A DNA stretch of 5,071 bases. It comes from Thermoanaerobaculia bacterium (GTDB lineage Bacteria > Acidobacteriota > Thermoanaerobaculia > Multivoradales > UBA5704). Within the stretch, counting starts at the first letter, position 1. Each line of letters starts with the position of its first letter. The stretch spans positions 1-5,071 of the forward strand of contig JAICSG010000366.1 of the NCBI GenBank assembly GCA_025937035.1, in the 5' to 3' direction. This document shows, piece by piece, positions 1-5,071 of the stretch. The position numbers and the translations under genes were made by a program. The notes below the pieces were generated by a model. It ran no database searches and was not told the origin of the DNA. It saw nothing but the letters and a program-made list of their open reading frames with translations.

Positions 1-136
1 CCCCCGTCTGCGCCAGGCGCTCGGGAGCCGATTCGCAGACGGCCACCACCTCGGCCGCTCCAGCCTCGGCCAGGGCGTCGAGACGCATCCGCCCGATCCA
101 GCCCAGCCCGAGGAACCCCAGCCGGAGCGCGCTCAC
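1..136 (-). CDS. Gfo/Idh/MocA family oxidoreductase, N-terminal fragment (runs off the window)
   Basis: Only the first 45 codons are present. The GTG start at 136-134 gives a protein beginning MSALRLGFLGLGWIGRMR. This is a classic N-terminal Rossmann fold of the glucose-fructose oxidoreductase / inositol dehydrogenase family: the first strand leads into GLGWIG (G10, G12, G15), and a second strand (VVAVCE) ends in an acidic residue (E35) placed to hold the NAD ribose. Family members oxidise or reduce sugars, polyols or their derivatives with NAD(P) in the cytoplasm; the substrate cannot be told from this fragment. The start is fixed by a GGAGG seven bases upstream and by the GTGA overlap, in which GTG shares bases with the TGA stop of the preceding dehydrogenase. 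Such overlap implies one transcript and coupled translation. Family and start are well supported; the specific activity is unknown. Confidence 0.85.
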   Translation of the reverse strand, partial: MSALRLGFLGLGWIGRMRLDALAEAGAAEVVAVCESAPERLAQTG

Positions 137-1104
137 GCCGTGGCCTCCGGCAGGACGACCGACTTCAGGAACCCCTCCGGCCGCTCCTCGGAGGTCGAGA
201 AGGCGCGATTGATCTCGGCCAGCGGGAAGGTGTGGGTGATCAGCGGCTCCAGGTCGAGCCCCCCTTCGGCCAGCAGGCGCACCCCCTCCGCCATCCCCCG
301 CTTGTAGATCCCGGGCTCGCGCTCGTGGGCGTTGATGACGTCGATCCCCCGCCAGTTCCAGAGCTGCATGTTGACCGTGCGGGGGCCGTCCTGGTGATAC
401 CCGGCCACGATCAGCCGGCCGCGCACCCGGGTCAGCTCGCCGCCGAGGTCGAGCGGGCGCTGCTTGCCGGTGGCCTCGATCACCACGTCCGCCATCTGGC
501 CCCCGGTGACCGCCCCGATCCGGTTGTGGACATCGTCGTCATAGGTCAGCGACTCGTCCACCCCCAAGCTTTCCGCCATCTCCTCGGAGAGCCGGCGGCG
601 GGAGATGGCGATCACCCGCGAGGGGGACGGAGCCTCGGGGCGGTTGAGGAGCTGGAGCAGCAGGGCGCCCAGGAAGCCGGTGCCGAGGAGGACCACCACG
701 TCCCCCTCCTTGACGCCCGCGCGATGGGAGACGTTGACGGCGCAGGCCACCGGCTCGCCCAGCACCACGCGATCGGAGAGGGAGGGGGGGAGCGGCACGA
801 TGTCCGCGGCGCGGGCGACGTCGTACTCGGAGTAGGCGCGGTAGGTGAGCGCGGTCACCGGATCGCCGGGCTTGAGCCCCTCGACGCCGGAACCCAGCGC
901 CTCCACGGTGCCGAAGACCTCATGCCCGGGAGCCCCCGGCTTCATGGGGTATTCGAGCCCCTGGATCCCCTTCCACGGCCCCATGTCGGAGCCGCACACA
1001 CCACAGCCACGGACCTTGAGCAGCACCTCCCCTTCTCCCGGGTCTGGCGTTTCCAGCGCATCGATTTGGAACCGGCGAGGCTCCAGCAGGGTTGCGGATC
1101 GCAT
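133..1104 (-). CDS. Zinc-dependent medium-chain dehydrogenase/reductase (alcohol/polyol dehydrogenase-like)
   Basis: A 323-residue cytosolic MDR-superfamily enzyme, predicted to interconvert a secondary alcohol (probably a sugar or polyol) and a ketone with NAD(P). Seen in the protein: the catalytic-domain motif CGVCGSD (C34-D40) with C37 as expected zinc ligand; GHE (H61-E62); and GEPVACAVN, whose E117 aligns with the catalytic-zinc glutamate region of sorbitol-dehydrogenase-like enzymes. The Rossmann motif GTGFLG is at 141-146, followed by a second strand ending in SRRR (168-171). The usual four-cysteine structural-zinc loop after GD(80-81) is absent, and the protein is somewhat shorter than the common 340-350 residues; this is a known subtype rather than damage. 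The basic SRRR rather than an acidic residue suggests NADP(H) preference (inference). The ATG start has AGGAGA ten bases upstream. Its stop overlaps the start of a Gfo/Idh/MocA gene, so the two probably act in one sugar/polyol pathway. The exact substrate is not identifiable. Confidence 0.88.
   Translation of the reverse strand: MRSATLLEPRRFQIDALETPDPGEGEVLLKVRGCGVCGSDMGPWKGIQGLEYPMKPGAPGHEVFGTVEALGSGVEGLKPGDPVTALTYRAYSEYDVARAADIVPLPPSLSDRVVLGEPVACAVNVSHRAGVKEGDVVVLLGTGFLGALLLQLLNRPEAPSPSRVIAISRRRLSEEMAESLGVDESLTYDDDVHNRIGAVTGGQMADVVIEATGKQRPLDLGGELTRVRGRLIVAGYHQDGPRTVNMQLWNWRGIDVINAHEREPGIYKRGMAEGVRLLAEGGLDLEPLITHTFPLAEINRAFSTSEERPEGFLKSVVLPEATA
144..148 (-). promoter_or_regulatory. Ribosome binding site GGAGG for the Gfo/Idh gene
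   Basis: GGAGG on the minus strand lies seven bases before the GTG at 136-134 and inside the 3' end of the dehydrogenase gene. It decides the GTG start in the absence of a nearby ATG. Confidence 0.7.
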
Positions 1105-1204
1105 TCGTTCATTATCTCCTGGAAAGAAAAAATCGGAACCGGCAGGTACGGCGCGGGGAGGGCTATGCAGGTTTTGGGCCGAACCGCGCGGCGGGGGGGC
1201 CGCT
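1105..1204 (-). other. 100-base intergenic gap between the Nudix and dehydrogenase genes
   Basis: This gap separates two minus-strand gene pairs. It holds a small perfect stem (1188-1192 with 1199-1203, GCGGC/GCCGC, six-base G/C loop) starting one base after the Nudix stop, with no T-run directly behind it. Nearer the dehydrogenase is a T-rich tract (TTTTTTC around 1124-1132) before its ribosome binding site. Whether the gap contains a terminator, a promoter, both or neither cannot be settled; no convincing -35/-10 pair is visible. The two pairs may be separate transcripts or one long one. Confidence 0.4.
1115..1120 (-). promoter_or_regulatory. Ribosome binding site AGGAGA for the dehydrogenase gene
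   Basis: AGGAGA is preceded by a pyrimidine-rich tract (six T, then CTTTCC) on the minus strand and followed ten bases later by the ATG at 1104-1102. An ATG at 1112-1110 is closer but in another frame, giving no recognisable protein, so 1104 is the start. Confidence 0.65.
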
Positions 1205-1747
1205 TTACGTCTTGTACACCCGCGCCGCCCGCAGCAACGCCACCGCCGACTTCGCGTCGTGGATCTCCCCGCCCGCCGCCTTCTCCACGGCCTCGGCGAA
1301 CGGCATGCGCTCGATGTGGAGGATCTCGTCGTGCTCCAGCTCCTGCTTCGCCTCCTGGAGGCCGGTGGCGAGGAAGAGCCAGATCTTCTCGTCGGCGAAG
1401 CCGGGGGAGGACCAGATCCAGCCCAGGGGCTCCAGCTTCGACGGCCGGTAGCCGACCTCCTCCTCGGCCTCGCGGCCGGCGCAGGTCTCGGGGGACTCGC
1501 CGTGGTCGAGCTTGCCGGCGGGGATCTCCAGGAGCCAGCCGCCGGTGGCGTAGCGGTACTGGCGCACCAGGAGCACGGTGCCGTCGTCGAGCACCGGCAC
1601 CACGGCGGCGGCGCCGCGGTGATGGACCAGCTCCAGCTCCGCCTCGGCGCCGCCGGGGAGGCGCACCTTGTCGATGTCGACGTTGAAGGTGCGCCCGCGG
1701 TAGATCTCGCGGGTGCCGAGCCGCTCGGCCTTGCGGTCGTCGGCCAC
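1205..1747 (-). CDS. Nudix hydrolase, ADP-ribose pyrophosphatase type
   Basis: A 180-residue cytosolic enzyme predicted to hydrolyse ADP-ribose (or a related nucleoside diphosphate sugar) to AMP and a sugar phosphate, clearing reactive ADP-ribose. The complete Nudix box GX5EX7REUXEEXGU lies at G78-Y100, with the metal-binding core R92, E93, E96, E97. It is preceded by EIPAGK (74-79), and a proline (P115, in SSPG) sits 15 residues after the box; both are hallmarks of the ADP-ribose pyrophosphatase group. The N-terminal part (EIYRGRTFNVDIDKVRLPGG) is also typical of NudF-like proteins, and the length matches. The start is GTG at 1747-1745, chosen because GGAGG lies six bases before it and because it forms a TAGTG junction with the stop of the DUF4412 gene (one shared base), implying coupled translation. 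The reading frame stays open far upstream, but that part is antisense or out of frame with better genes. The substrate is inferred from family; other NDP-sugars are possible. Confidence 0.92.
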   Translation of the reverse strand: MADDRKAERLGTREIYRGRTFNVDIDKVRLPGGAEAELELVHHRGAAAVVPVLDDGTVLLVRQYRYATGGWLLEIPAGKLDHGESPETCAGREAEEEVGYRPSKLEPLGWIWSSPGFADEKIWLFLATGLQEAKQELEHDEILHIERMPFAEAVEKAAGGEIHDAKSAVALLRAARVYKT

Positions 1748-2652
1748 TAGAGGCCTCCGTCTCCGCCGTTCCCCTTCTTCCGCTTCAGCAGGCCGCGCAG
1801 GCCCCCCTCTTCCTCCTGCTTCTGATCCCCCGCCTCGCCCTGCTGCGTGGGGGCGATCTGCGTCTCCTTGTAGCCGGCGGGGATCTCGAACGTCGAGGCG
1901 GGCACCGAGGCGCTGGCGTCGAGCTGCGTCACCTCCATGGTCGAGTGGCTGACGGTCTGCTTGTTCCCCTTCTGCTGGGTGGAGGTGCTGACGGTGACCA
2001 CCTTCAGGGGGAACCCCTGGAATTTGGCCGCCGAGCTGGTGAGGAGCTTGTCGAATTCCTTGTTGCCCGTGCGGGTGGGCTCGGCGCGCAGCCAGACCCC
2101 CAGGCCGGCGTCGGTGGCCTTGGTGGTGGCCCAGATGTCCTGCTCGCTCACCACGTTCGCGGTGTTCCCCATACCGAGCACCTTCACCGTCATGGTGTAG
2201 CTCGTGCGGTACTTGTAGTGCCGGGTGGGGACCCCCGCCACCAGGCCGCCGTCGTCCTCGGCGAGCTTCTCCGTCTTGGGATCGGAGAACTGGATCTTGA
2301 GCAGCGGCCCCATGCCGTTCATCACCGCGCCGACCACGCCCAGCATCCCCTGGAGGTCCCACTGGGCATAGGTCTTGTCCTGCGGATTGACCAGGTAGAG
2401 GGTCTTCCCCCCGTCCTTGGTGAGGATATAGGTGCCCTGCTGGGCCACCGGGCTGCCGTTGCTCTCCAGGAAGGCGACCTTGGCCTTCTCGCCCGCGACC
2501 CAGCCCTCGGCCTGGATGTCGCTGTTCCTGCCATTGGCGCGATCCCCCTCCGACCAGGTCTTGGTGGTCGACTTGTAATGGATGCCCGCCGAGCACGGCA
2601 CGGCCGCCAGCACCAGGGCGGCGGCGACAAAGAAATGGGTGAGCTTTCTCAC
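1747..2652 (-). CDS. Exported DUF4412-like protein of unknown function
   Basis: A 301-residue protein with a Sec signal peptide: basic MRK, a hydrophobic core (FFVAAALVLAAV), then PCSAG, with likely cleavage after A22. C20 is not in a good lipobox (AVPC), so a soluble periplasmic or secreted protein is more likely than a lipoprotein. The mature part is rich in beta-type sequence: repeated tracts such as KVAFLES, TYILTKDGGKTLYLVNP and TRHYKYRTSYTMTVKV, ending in the motif VPASTFEIPAGYKET (250-264). These resemble DUF4412 / LolA-like antiparallel-sheet proteins, which may bind lipid or another hydrophobic ligand; this is a family resemblance, not proof. The last 35-40 residues are low-complexity: Gln/Glu-rich, then GGLRGLLKRKKGNGGDGGL, a basic, glycine-rich tail. 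The start is GTG at 2652 with AGGAGG eight bases upstream. The gene is coupled to the Nudix gene downstream and divergent from the M49 peptidase gene. Confidence 0.72.
   Translation of the reverse strand: MRKLTHFFVAAALVLAAVPCSAGIHYKSTTKTWSEGDRANGRNSDIQAEGWVAGEKAKVAFLESNGSPVAQQGTYILTKDGGKTLYLVNPQDKTYAQWDLQGMLGVVGAVMNGMGPLLKIQFSDPKTEKLAEDDGGLVAGVPTRHYKYRTSYTMTVKVLGMGNTANVVSEQDIWATTKATDAGLGVWLRAEPTRTGNKEFDKLLTSSAAKFQGFPLKVVTVSTSTQQKGNKQTVSHSTMEVTQLDASASVPASTFEIPAGYKETQIAPTQQGEAGDQKQEEEGGLRGLLKRKKGNGGDGGL
1754..1758 (-). promoter_or_regulatory. Ribosome binding site GGAGG for the Nudix gene
   Basis: GGAGG on the minus strand sits six bases before the GTG start and within the last codons of the DUF4412 gene. 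It decides the GTG start within a frame that otherwise stays open for hundreds of codons. Confidence 0.7.
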
Positions 2653-2660
2653 GGTAGTCT

Positions 2661-2676
2661 CCTCCTCGATAGGAGG
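2661..2676 (-). promoter_or_regulatory. Hairpin enclosing the Shine-Dalgarno of the DUF4412 gene
   Basis: On the minus-strand transcript, CCTCCT-ATCG-AGGAGG forms a perfect six-base-pair stem with a four-base loop. The 3' arm AGGAGG is the Shine-Dalgarno of the DUF4412 gene, eight bases before its GTG. The stem could therefore block ribosome binding if transcription begins upstream of 2676. The inverted repeat is seen directly; a regulatory role is inference, and GC-rich purine tracts can make such repeats by chance. Confidence 0.45.
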
Positions 2677-2698
2677 GGGATGATGACACAATCCCCCC

Positions 2699-2707
2699 GG
2701 AGGAAAG
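2699..2707 (+). promoter_or_regulatory. Ribosome binding site GGAGGAAAG for the M49 gene
   Basis: GGAGGAAAG on the plus strand ends six bases before the ATG at 2714. It is a near-ideal Shine-Dalgarno and confirms that start, from which the signal peptide begins. Confidence 0.75.
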
Positions 2708-2713
2708 AGACCG

Positions 2714-4711
2714 ATGACCATCCGACGCGCCCTGGCCCTGATCCCCCTCGCCCTGCTGCCGGCCCTGCCGCTGGCCGCGCAGACGCCGTCCCCCTCGCCC
2801 CTGGTGGAGCGGATCGGCGCCCGCGGCTTCCTGCAGGTCGAGTCCCCGAGCTACTCCAAGCTGCCGCTGCGCCAGAAGCTCGTCGCCTACCACCTGTACC
2901 AGGCGGCGGTGCAGCTCGACCCCATCTTCTACGATCAGATGTCCTCCTACGGCCTGACCGCCAAGCGGCTGCTGGGAGCGATGGTCGAGCGCCCGGAGCG
3001 GCTGCCCGAGGGGTCGCGCCAGGCGATCGTCGAGTACGCGACCCTCTTCTTCGGCAACGACGGGAACCACAACGAGGCCACGGGCGAGAAATTCGTCCCC
3101 TCGATCTCCTTCGAGGACTTCGCCAAAGCCGCCCAGCAGGCGCGGGCGAAGGGGGCCCGGCTCGGTGCTGAAGGCCAGCTCGCCAGGACGCTGGAGTCCC
3201 TGCGGGCGCCGCTCTTCGATCCCAGATTCCAGCCGCAGCTCACCACCAAGAACCCGCCGCCGGGCGAGGACATCCTCACCGCGTCGAGCAACAACTACTA
3301 CCAGGGGGTAAAGCTCAGCGACCTCAAGGGATTCACCGAGAAGAACCCGCTCAACTCGCGCCTGGTCAAGCAGAACGGCAAGCTGGTCGAGGAGGTCTAC
3401 CGGGCCGGCACGCCGGACGGCAAGATCCCGCCCGGCCTCTACGCCAGCGAGCTGCGGGCGGTCAACCGCGAGCTCGAGGAGGCGGCCAAGAACGCCGATC
3501 CCGCCCTGGCCAAGGTGCTGCGCGCCCAGGTCCGCTTCTATCAGACGGGCGATCTCAAGGACTGGCACGACTACAACGTCCTCTGGATCCAGACCGACGA
3601 GACGGTCGACCTCGCCTCCGGCTTCATCGAGGTCTACCGCGACGCCCGGGGGATCAAGGGGTCCTCGCAGATGGTGGTGGCGGTGACCGACCAGAAGCTC
3701 GAGCCGCTGATGCGGAAGCTGGCCGAGAACGCCGTCTATTTCGAGCGCAAGGCCCCCTGGGAGGACCGGTTCAAGAAGCTCGACGTCAAGCCGCCGGTCG
3801 GCAAGGCGATCGAGACGCTGATCGCCAGCGGCGATTTCCACGTCGGGACGATTGGGGACAACCTGCCGAACGAGCAGGACATCCGGGAGAAGTACGGCAC
3901 CAAGAGCATCCTGCTGACCTCCTCGATCAACGCCATCAACGCCACCCGCGGCGCCAAGGCGACGGTCGAGTTCTCGGACGATCCGGCGGAGGGGGATCTC
4001 TACCGGCGCTACGGGGCCACGGCGGACAACCTCCACACGGCGCTCCACGAGATCATCGGCCACGGCTCGGGCAAGGTGGCGGTGCCCAAGGACCCGTCGA
4101 CCTACCTCCGCGAGTACTACTCGACCCTGGAGGAGGCGCGGGCGGACCTGGTCGCCTACTGGAACATCTACGATCCCAAGCTGACCGAGCTGGGGGTTCA
4201 GGACGTGCGCGAGGTGGGCCGCGAGCTCTACCGGCAGATGGCGCGGGCAGGGCTAACGCCGCTCAAGAACTACCCCACGGGGGACACGGCCCAGGAGGAT
4301 CACGACCGCGCCCGTCTGCTGGTGGCCAACTATCTGATCGCGGCCGGCGCCCTGGAGCGGGTCCAGAAGAACGGCCACTGGTACGTCGACGTGAAGGATT
4401 ACGACAAGGCCCACGAGGGGGTCGGCAAGCTGCTGGCCGAGCTGATGCGGATCAAGGCCACCGGCGATTACGACGGGATCAAGAAGCTGATCGACACCTA
4501 TGGCCTCCACTTCGACCCGGCGGTGCGGGACGACGTGATCGCCCGCTACAAGAAGATCGACCTCCCGATCTACCTCACGGGCGTCTACGCGACCCTGACC
4601 CCCGTCAAGGACAAGGCGGGCAAGGTGACGGACGTCGCCATCTCCTACCCCCGCGATGTCCTCGCCCAGCAGCTCGCCTGGGCGCGGGAGAACGGGACGC
4701 TGGGGTTCTAG
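2714..4711 (+). CDS. Secreted dipeptidyl-peptidase III (peptidase family M49, zinc-dependent)
   Basis: A 665-residue zinc metallopeptidase predicted to release dipeptides from the N-termini of short peptides. The family signature HEXXGH is present as HEIIGH (H445, E446, H450), and the third zinc ligand motif EEXXAE/D is present as EEARAD (473-478, ligand most likely E474). Further family marks are GNDGNHNEATGEKFVPSISF (114-133), GLYASEL (241-247) and GDNLPNEQDIREKYGTKSI (381-399). The 28-29 residue gap between the two zinc motifs resembles short bacterial members rather than the longer eukaryotic enzyme. The N-terminus is a Sec signal peptide (TIRRALALIPLALLPALPLAAQ, likely cut after A22) followed by a Pro/Ser linker, so the enzyme probably works outside the cytoplasm, unlike the classic cytosolic enzyme. 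Length is full; no truncation is seen. Bacterial members are sometimes mislabelled as dihydrofolate reductase or Zn-dependent hydrolase. It is transcribed alone, divergently from the DUF4412 gene, and converges on the next gene with overlapping stops. Confidence 0.93.
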   Translation: MTIRRALALIPLALLPALPLAAQTPSPSPLVERIGARGFLQVESPSYSKLPLRQKLVAYHLYQAAVQLDPIFYDQMSSYGLTAKRLLGAMVERPERLPEGSRQAIVEYATLFFGNDGNHNEATGEKFVPSISFEDFAKAAQQARAKGARLGAEGQLARTLESLRAPLFDPRFQPQLTTKNPPPGEDILTASSNNYYQGVKLSDLKGFTEKNPLNSRLVKQNGKLVEEVYRAGTPDGKIPPGLYASELRAVNRELEEAAKNADPALAKVLRAQVRFYQTGDLKDWHDYNVLWIQTDETVDLASGFIEVYRDARGIKGSSQMVVAVTDQKLEPLMRKLAENAVYFERKAPWEDRFKKLDVKPPVGKAIETLIASGDFHVGTIGDNLPNEQDIREKYGTKSILLTSSINAINATRGAKATVEFSDDPAEGDLYRRYGATADNLHTALHEIIGHGSGKVAVPKDPSTYLREYYSTLEEARADLVAYWNIYDPKLTELGVQDVREVGRELYRQMARAGLTPLKNYPTGDTAQEDHDRARLLVANYLIAAGALERVQKNGHWYVDVKDYDKAHEGVGKLLAELMRIKATGDYDGIKKLIDTYGLHFDPAVRDDVIARYKKIDLPIYLTGVYATLTPVKDKAGKVTDVAISYPRDVLAQQLAWARENGTLGF

Positions 4712-5071
4712 GCCCCCCGACCCAGACGGCCGTGATGGCGGCGGAGGAGGCTCCGGAACAGGTGCCGGCGGCCTTCCGGCAGATTCAACCGCAGCCGCAC
4801 GGCCTCCAGGTCGAGGTTGGAATTCCCGTAGACGCCGTAGGCCTGGCTCTCGGCCAGGAGATCGTCGTCCGGGTCCGGCCGCACGCCCTTGCCTTTCGCG
4901 GCGGCCGCCTTCCTCACCAGCAGCGGCATCTCCGGGGTGGCGCCGAACGGGGGGCCGTCCCCCGCCCCCTCCGCCACCCGGAAGCCGTCCACGGCCTCCA
5001 GGATGAAACGCTCGGAGTGGTAGAGGGAGGTAGAGGAGCGGAGATCGGGTCCGAGCTCGGCGCGGCGGCCG
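4708..5071 (-). CDS. C-terminal fragment of an unrecognised protein (5' part outside the window)
   Basis: The frame is open from the window edge to the TAG at 4710-4708 and encodes the last 120 residues of a protein I do not recognise. Codon third positions are strongly G/C, matching the neighbouring genes, and the fragment has mixed folded-like composition (for example SLYHSERFILEAVDGFRV and SNLDLEAVRLRLNLPEG), so real coding is likely. In the middle is a basic-then-acidic stretch (VRKAAAAKGKGVRPDPDDD), perhaps a loop or linker. The end is Arg/His-rich (HLFRSLLRRHHGRLGRG). A GTG at 4992 could begin a 94-residue protein, but the only GGAGG is two bases before it, too close, so the gene probably begins outside the window. 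No signal peptide or membrane segment is visible in this part. It meets the M49 gene tail to tail, sharing the CTAG that holds both stops. Confidence 0.65.
   Translation of the reverse strand, partial: GRRAELGPDLRSSTSLYHSERFILEAVDGFRVAEGAGDGPPFGATPEMPLLVRKAAAAKGKGVRPDPDDDLLAESQAYGVYGNSNLDLEAVRLRLNLPEGRRHLFRSLLRRHHGRLGRGA

Larger units (their letters stand above)
2653..2713. promoter_or_regulatory. Divergent intergenic region between the DUF4412 and M49 genes
   Basis: These 61 bases must carry, or lie very near, the promoters for both the leftward DUF4412-Nudix pair and the rightward M49 gene. They contain both ribosome binding sites. No clear sigma-70 -35/-10 pair is visible on either strand; on the minus strand TTGTGT and TATCGA are only 14 bases apart, too close to be convincing. 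If the promoters lie here, the 5' leaders must be short, or the promoters must extend into the opposite coding sequences. Confidence 0.45.

Noticed and set aside
1110..1112. An ATG closer to the AGGAGA as start of the dehydrogenase
   Set aside because: It is in a different frame and yields no dehydrogenase sequence; the in-frame ATG at 1104-1102 keeps the family N-terminus.
1109..1136. TTCCGA and GATAAT, 16 bases apart, as a promoter for the dehydrogenase gene
   Set aside because: The -35 match is poor, and transcription would begin at about the start codon, discarding the clear ribosome binding site.
1188..1203. The hairpin just after the Nudix stop as a Rho-independent terminator
   Set aside because: The stem is only five pairs and is followed by GC-rich sequence, not a T-run; the T-rich tract lies more than 50 bases further on with no good stem in front of it.
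232..1750. Long plus-strand open frames opposite the dehydrogenase and Nudix genes
   Set aside because: Their products are Arg/Pro/His/Gly-rich with no motifs, and the opposite strand encodes two intact, recognisable enzymes.
2584..2652. DUF4412 protein as a lipoprotein through C20
   Set aside because: The residues before the cysteine (AVPC) do not fit the lipobox; a proline directly before the cysteine is unfavourable, and a signal peptidase I site (SA-G) follows.
1747..2721. An earlier ATG start at 2721 for the DUF4412 protein
   Set aside because: It would add 23 proline-rich residues before the signal peptide, overlap the M49 start and lack a ribosome binding site, while the GTG at 2652 has AGGAGG at good spacing and begins a proper signal peptide.
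1205..4063. A 950-codon open frame on the minus strand continuing upstream of the Nudix gene
   Set aside because: Only the last 180 codons are the Nudix gene. The rest reads the DUF4412 gene in another frame and the antisense of the M49 gene, has low-complexity Arg/Gly/Pro-rich composition, and is explained by scarce stop codons in GC-rich DNA.
1..5071. tRNA, rRNA, CRISPR, insertion sequence, phage or defence system content
   Set aside because: No direct repeat arrays, terminal inverted repeats, transposase motifs or structural RNA signatures were seen; genes fill nearly all of the window.

Overview
The window is GC-rich, with coding third positions overwhelmingly G or C. It is densely packed with six protein-coding genes. 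GTG starts, strong GGAGG-type ribosome binding sites, two Sec signal peptides and a mix of cytosolic and exported proteins suggest a high-GC, probably Gram-negative (diderm) bacterium. A DUF4412-like exported protein and a secreted M49 peptidase would fit Acidobacteriota or a similar phylum, but no marker here fixes the taxon, so this is only an inference.

Layout: (1) At 1-1104 on the minus strand lie a zinc-dependent medium-chain dehydrogenase (133-1104) and, downstream and overlapping by 4 bases, the first 45 codons of a Gfo/Idh/MocA oxidoreductase (1-136) that runs out of the window. (2) A gap of about 100 bases separates this pair from a second minus-strand pair: a DUF4412-like exported protein (1747-2652) followed by a Nudix hydrolase of the ADP-ribose pyrophosphatase type (1205-1747), joined stop-to-start through TAGTG. 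(3) A 61-base divergent region (2653-2713) holds the ribosome binding sites for both directions and a perfect hairpin over the DUF4412 Shine-Dalgarno. (4) A plus-strand gene for a secreted dipeptidyl-peptidase III (M49) fills 2714-4711. (5) It converges on, and shares a CTAG double stop with, the C-terminal 120 codons of an unrecognised minus-strand protein (4708-5071).

Two functional themes can be read. The dehydrogenase and Gfo/Idh pair probably carry out consecutive redox steps on a sugar or polyol. The M49 peptidase and DUF4412 protein are both predicted to be exported and share an upstream region, but nothing in the sequence proves that they work together. The Nudix enzyme is a housekeeping clean-up function, translationally coupled to the DUF4412 gene.

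I see no RNA genes, insertion sequences, CRISPR arrays, phage genes or evident horizontal transfer. The region looks like ordinary chromosome. The most distinctive signals are the Shine-Dalgarno hairpin, the exported M49 peptidase and the unidentified C-terminal fragment.
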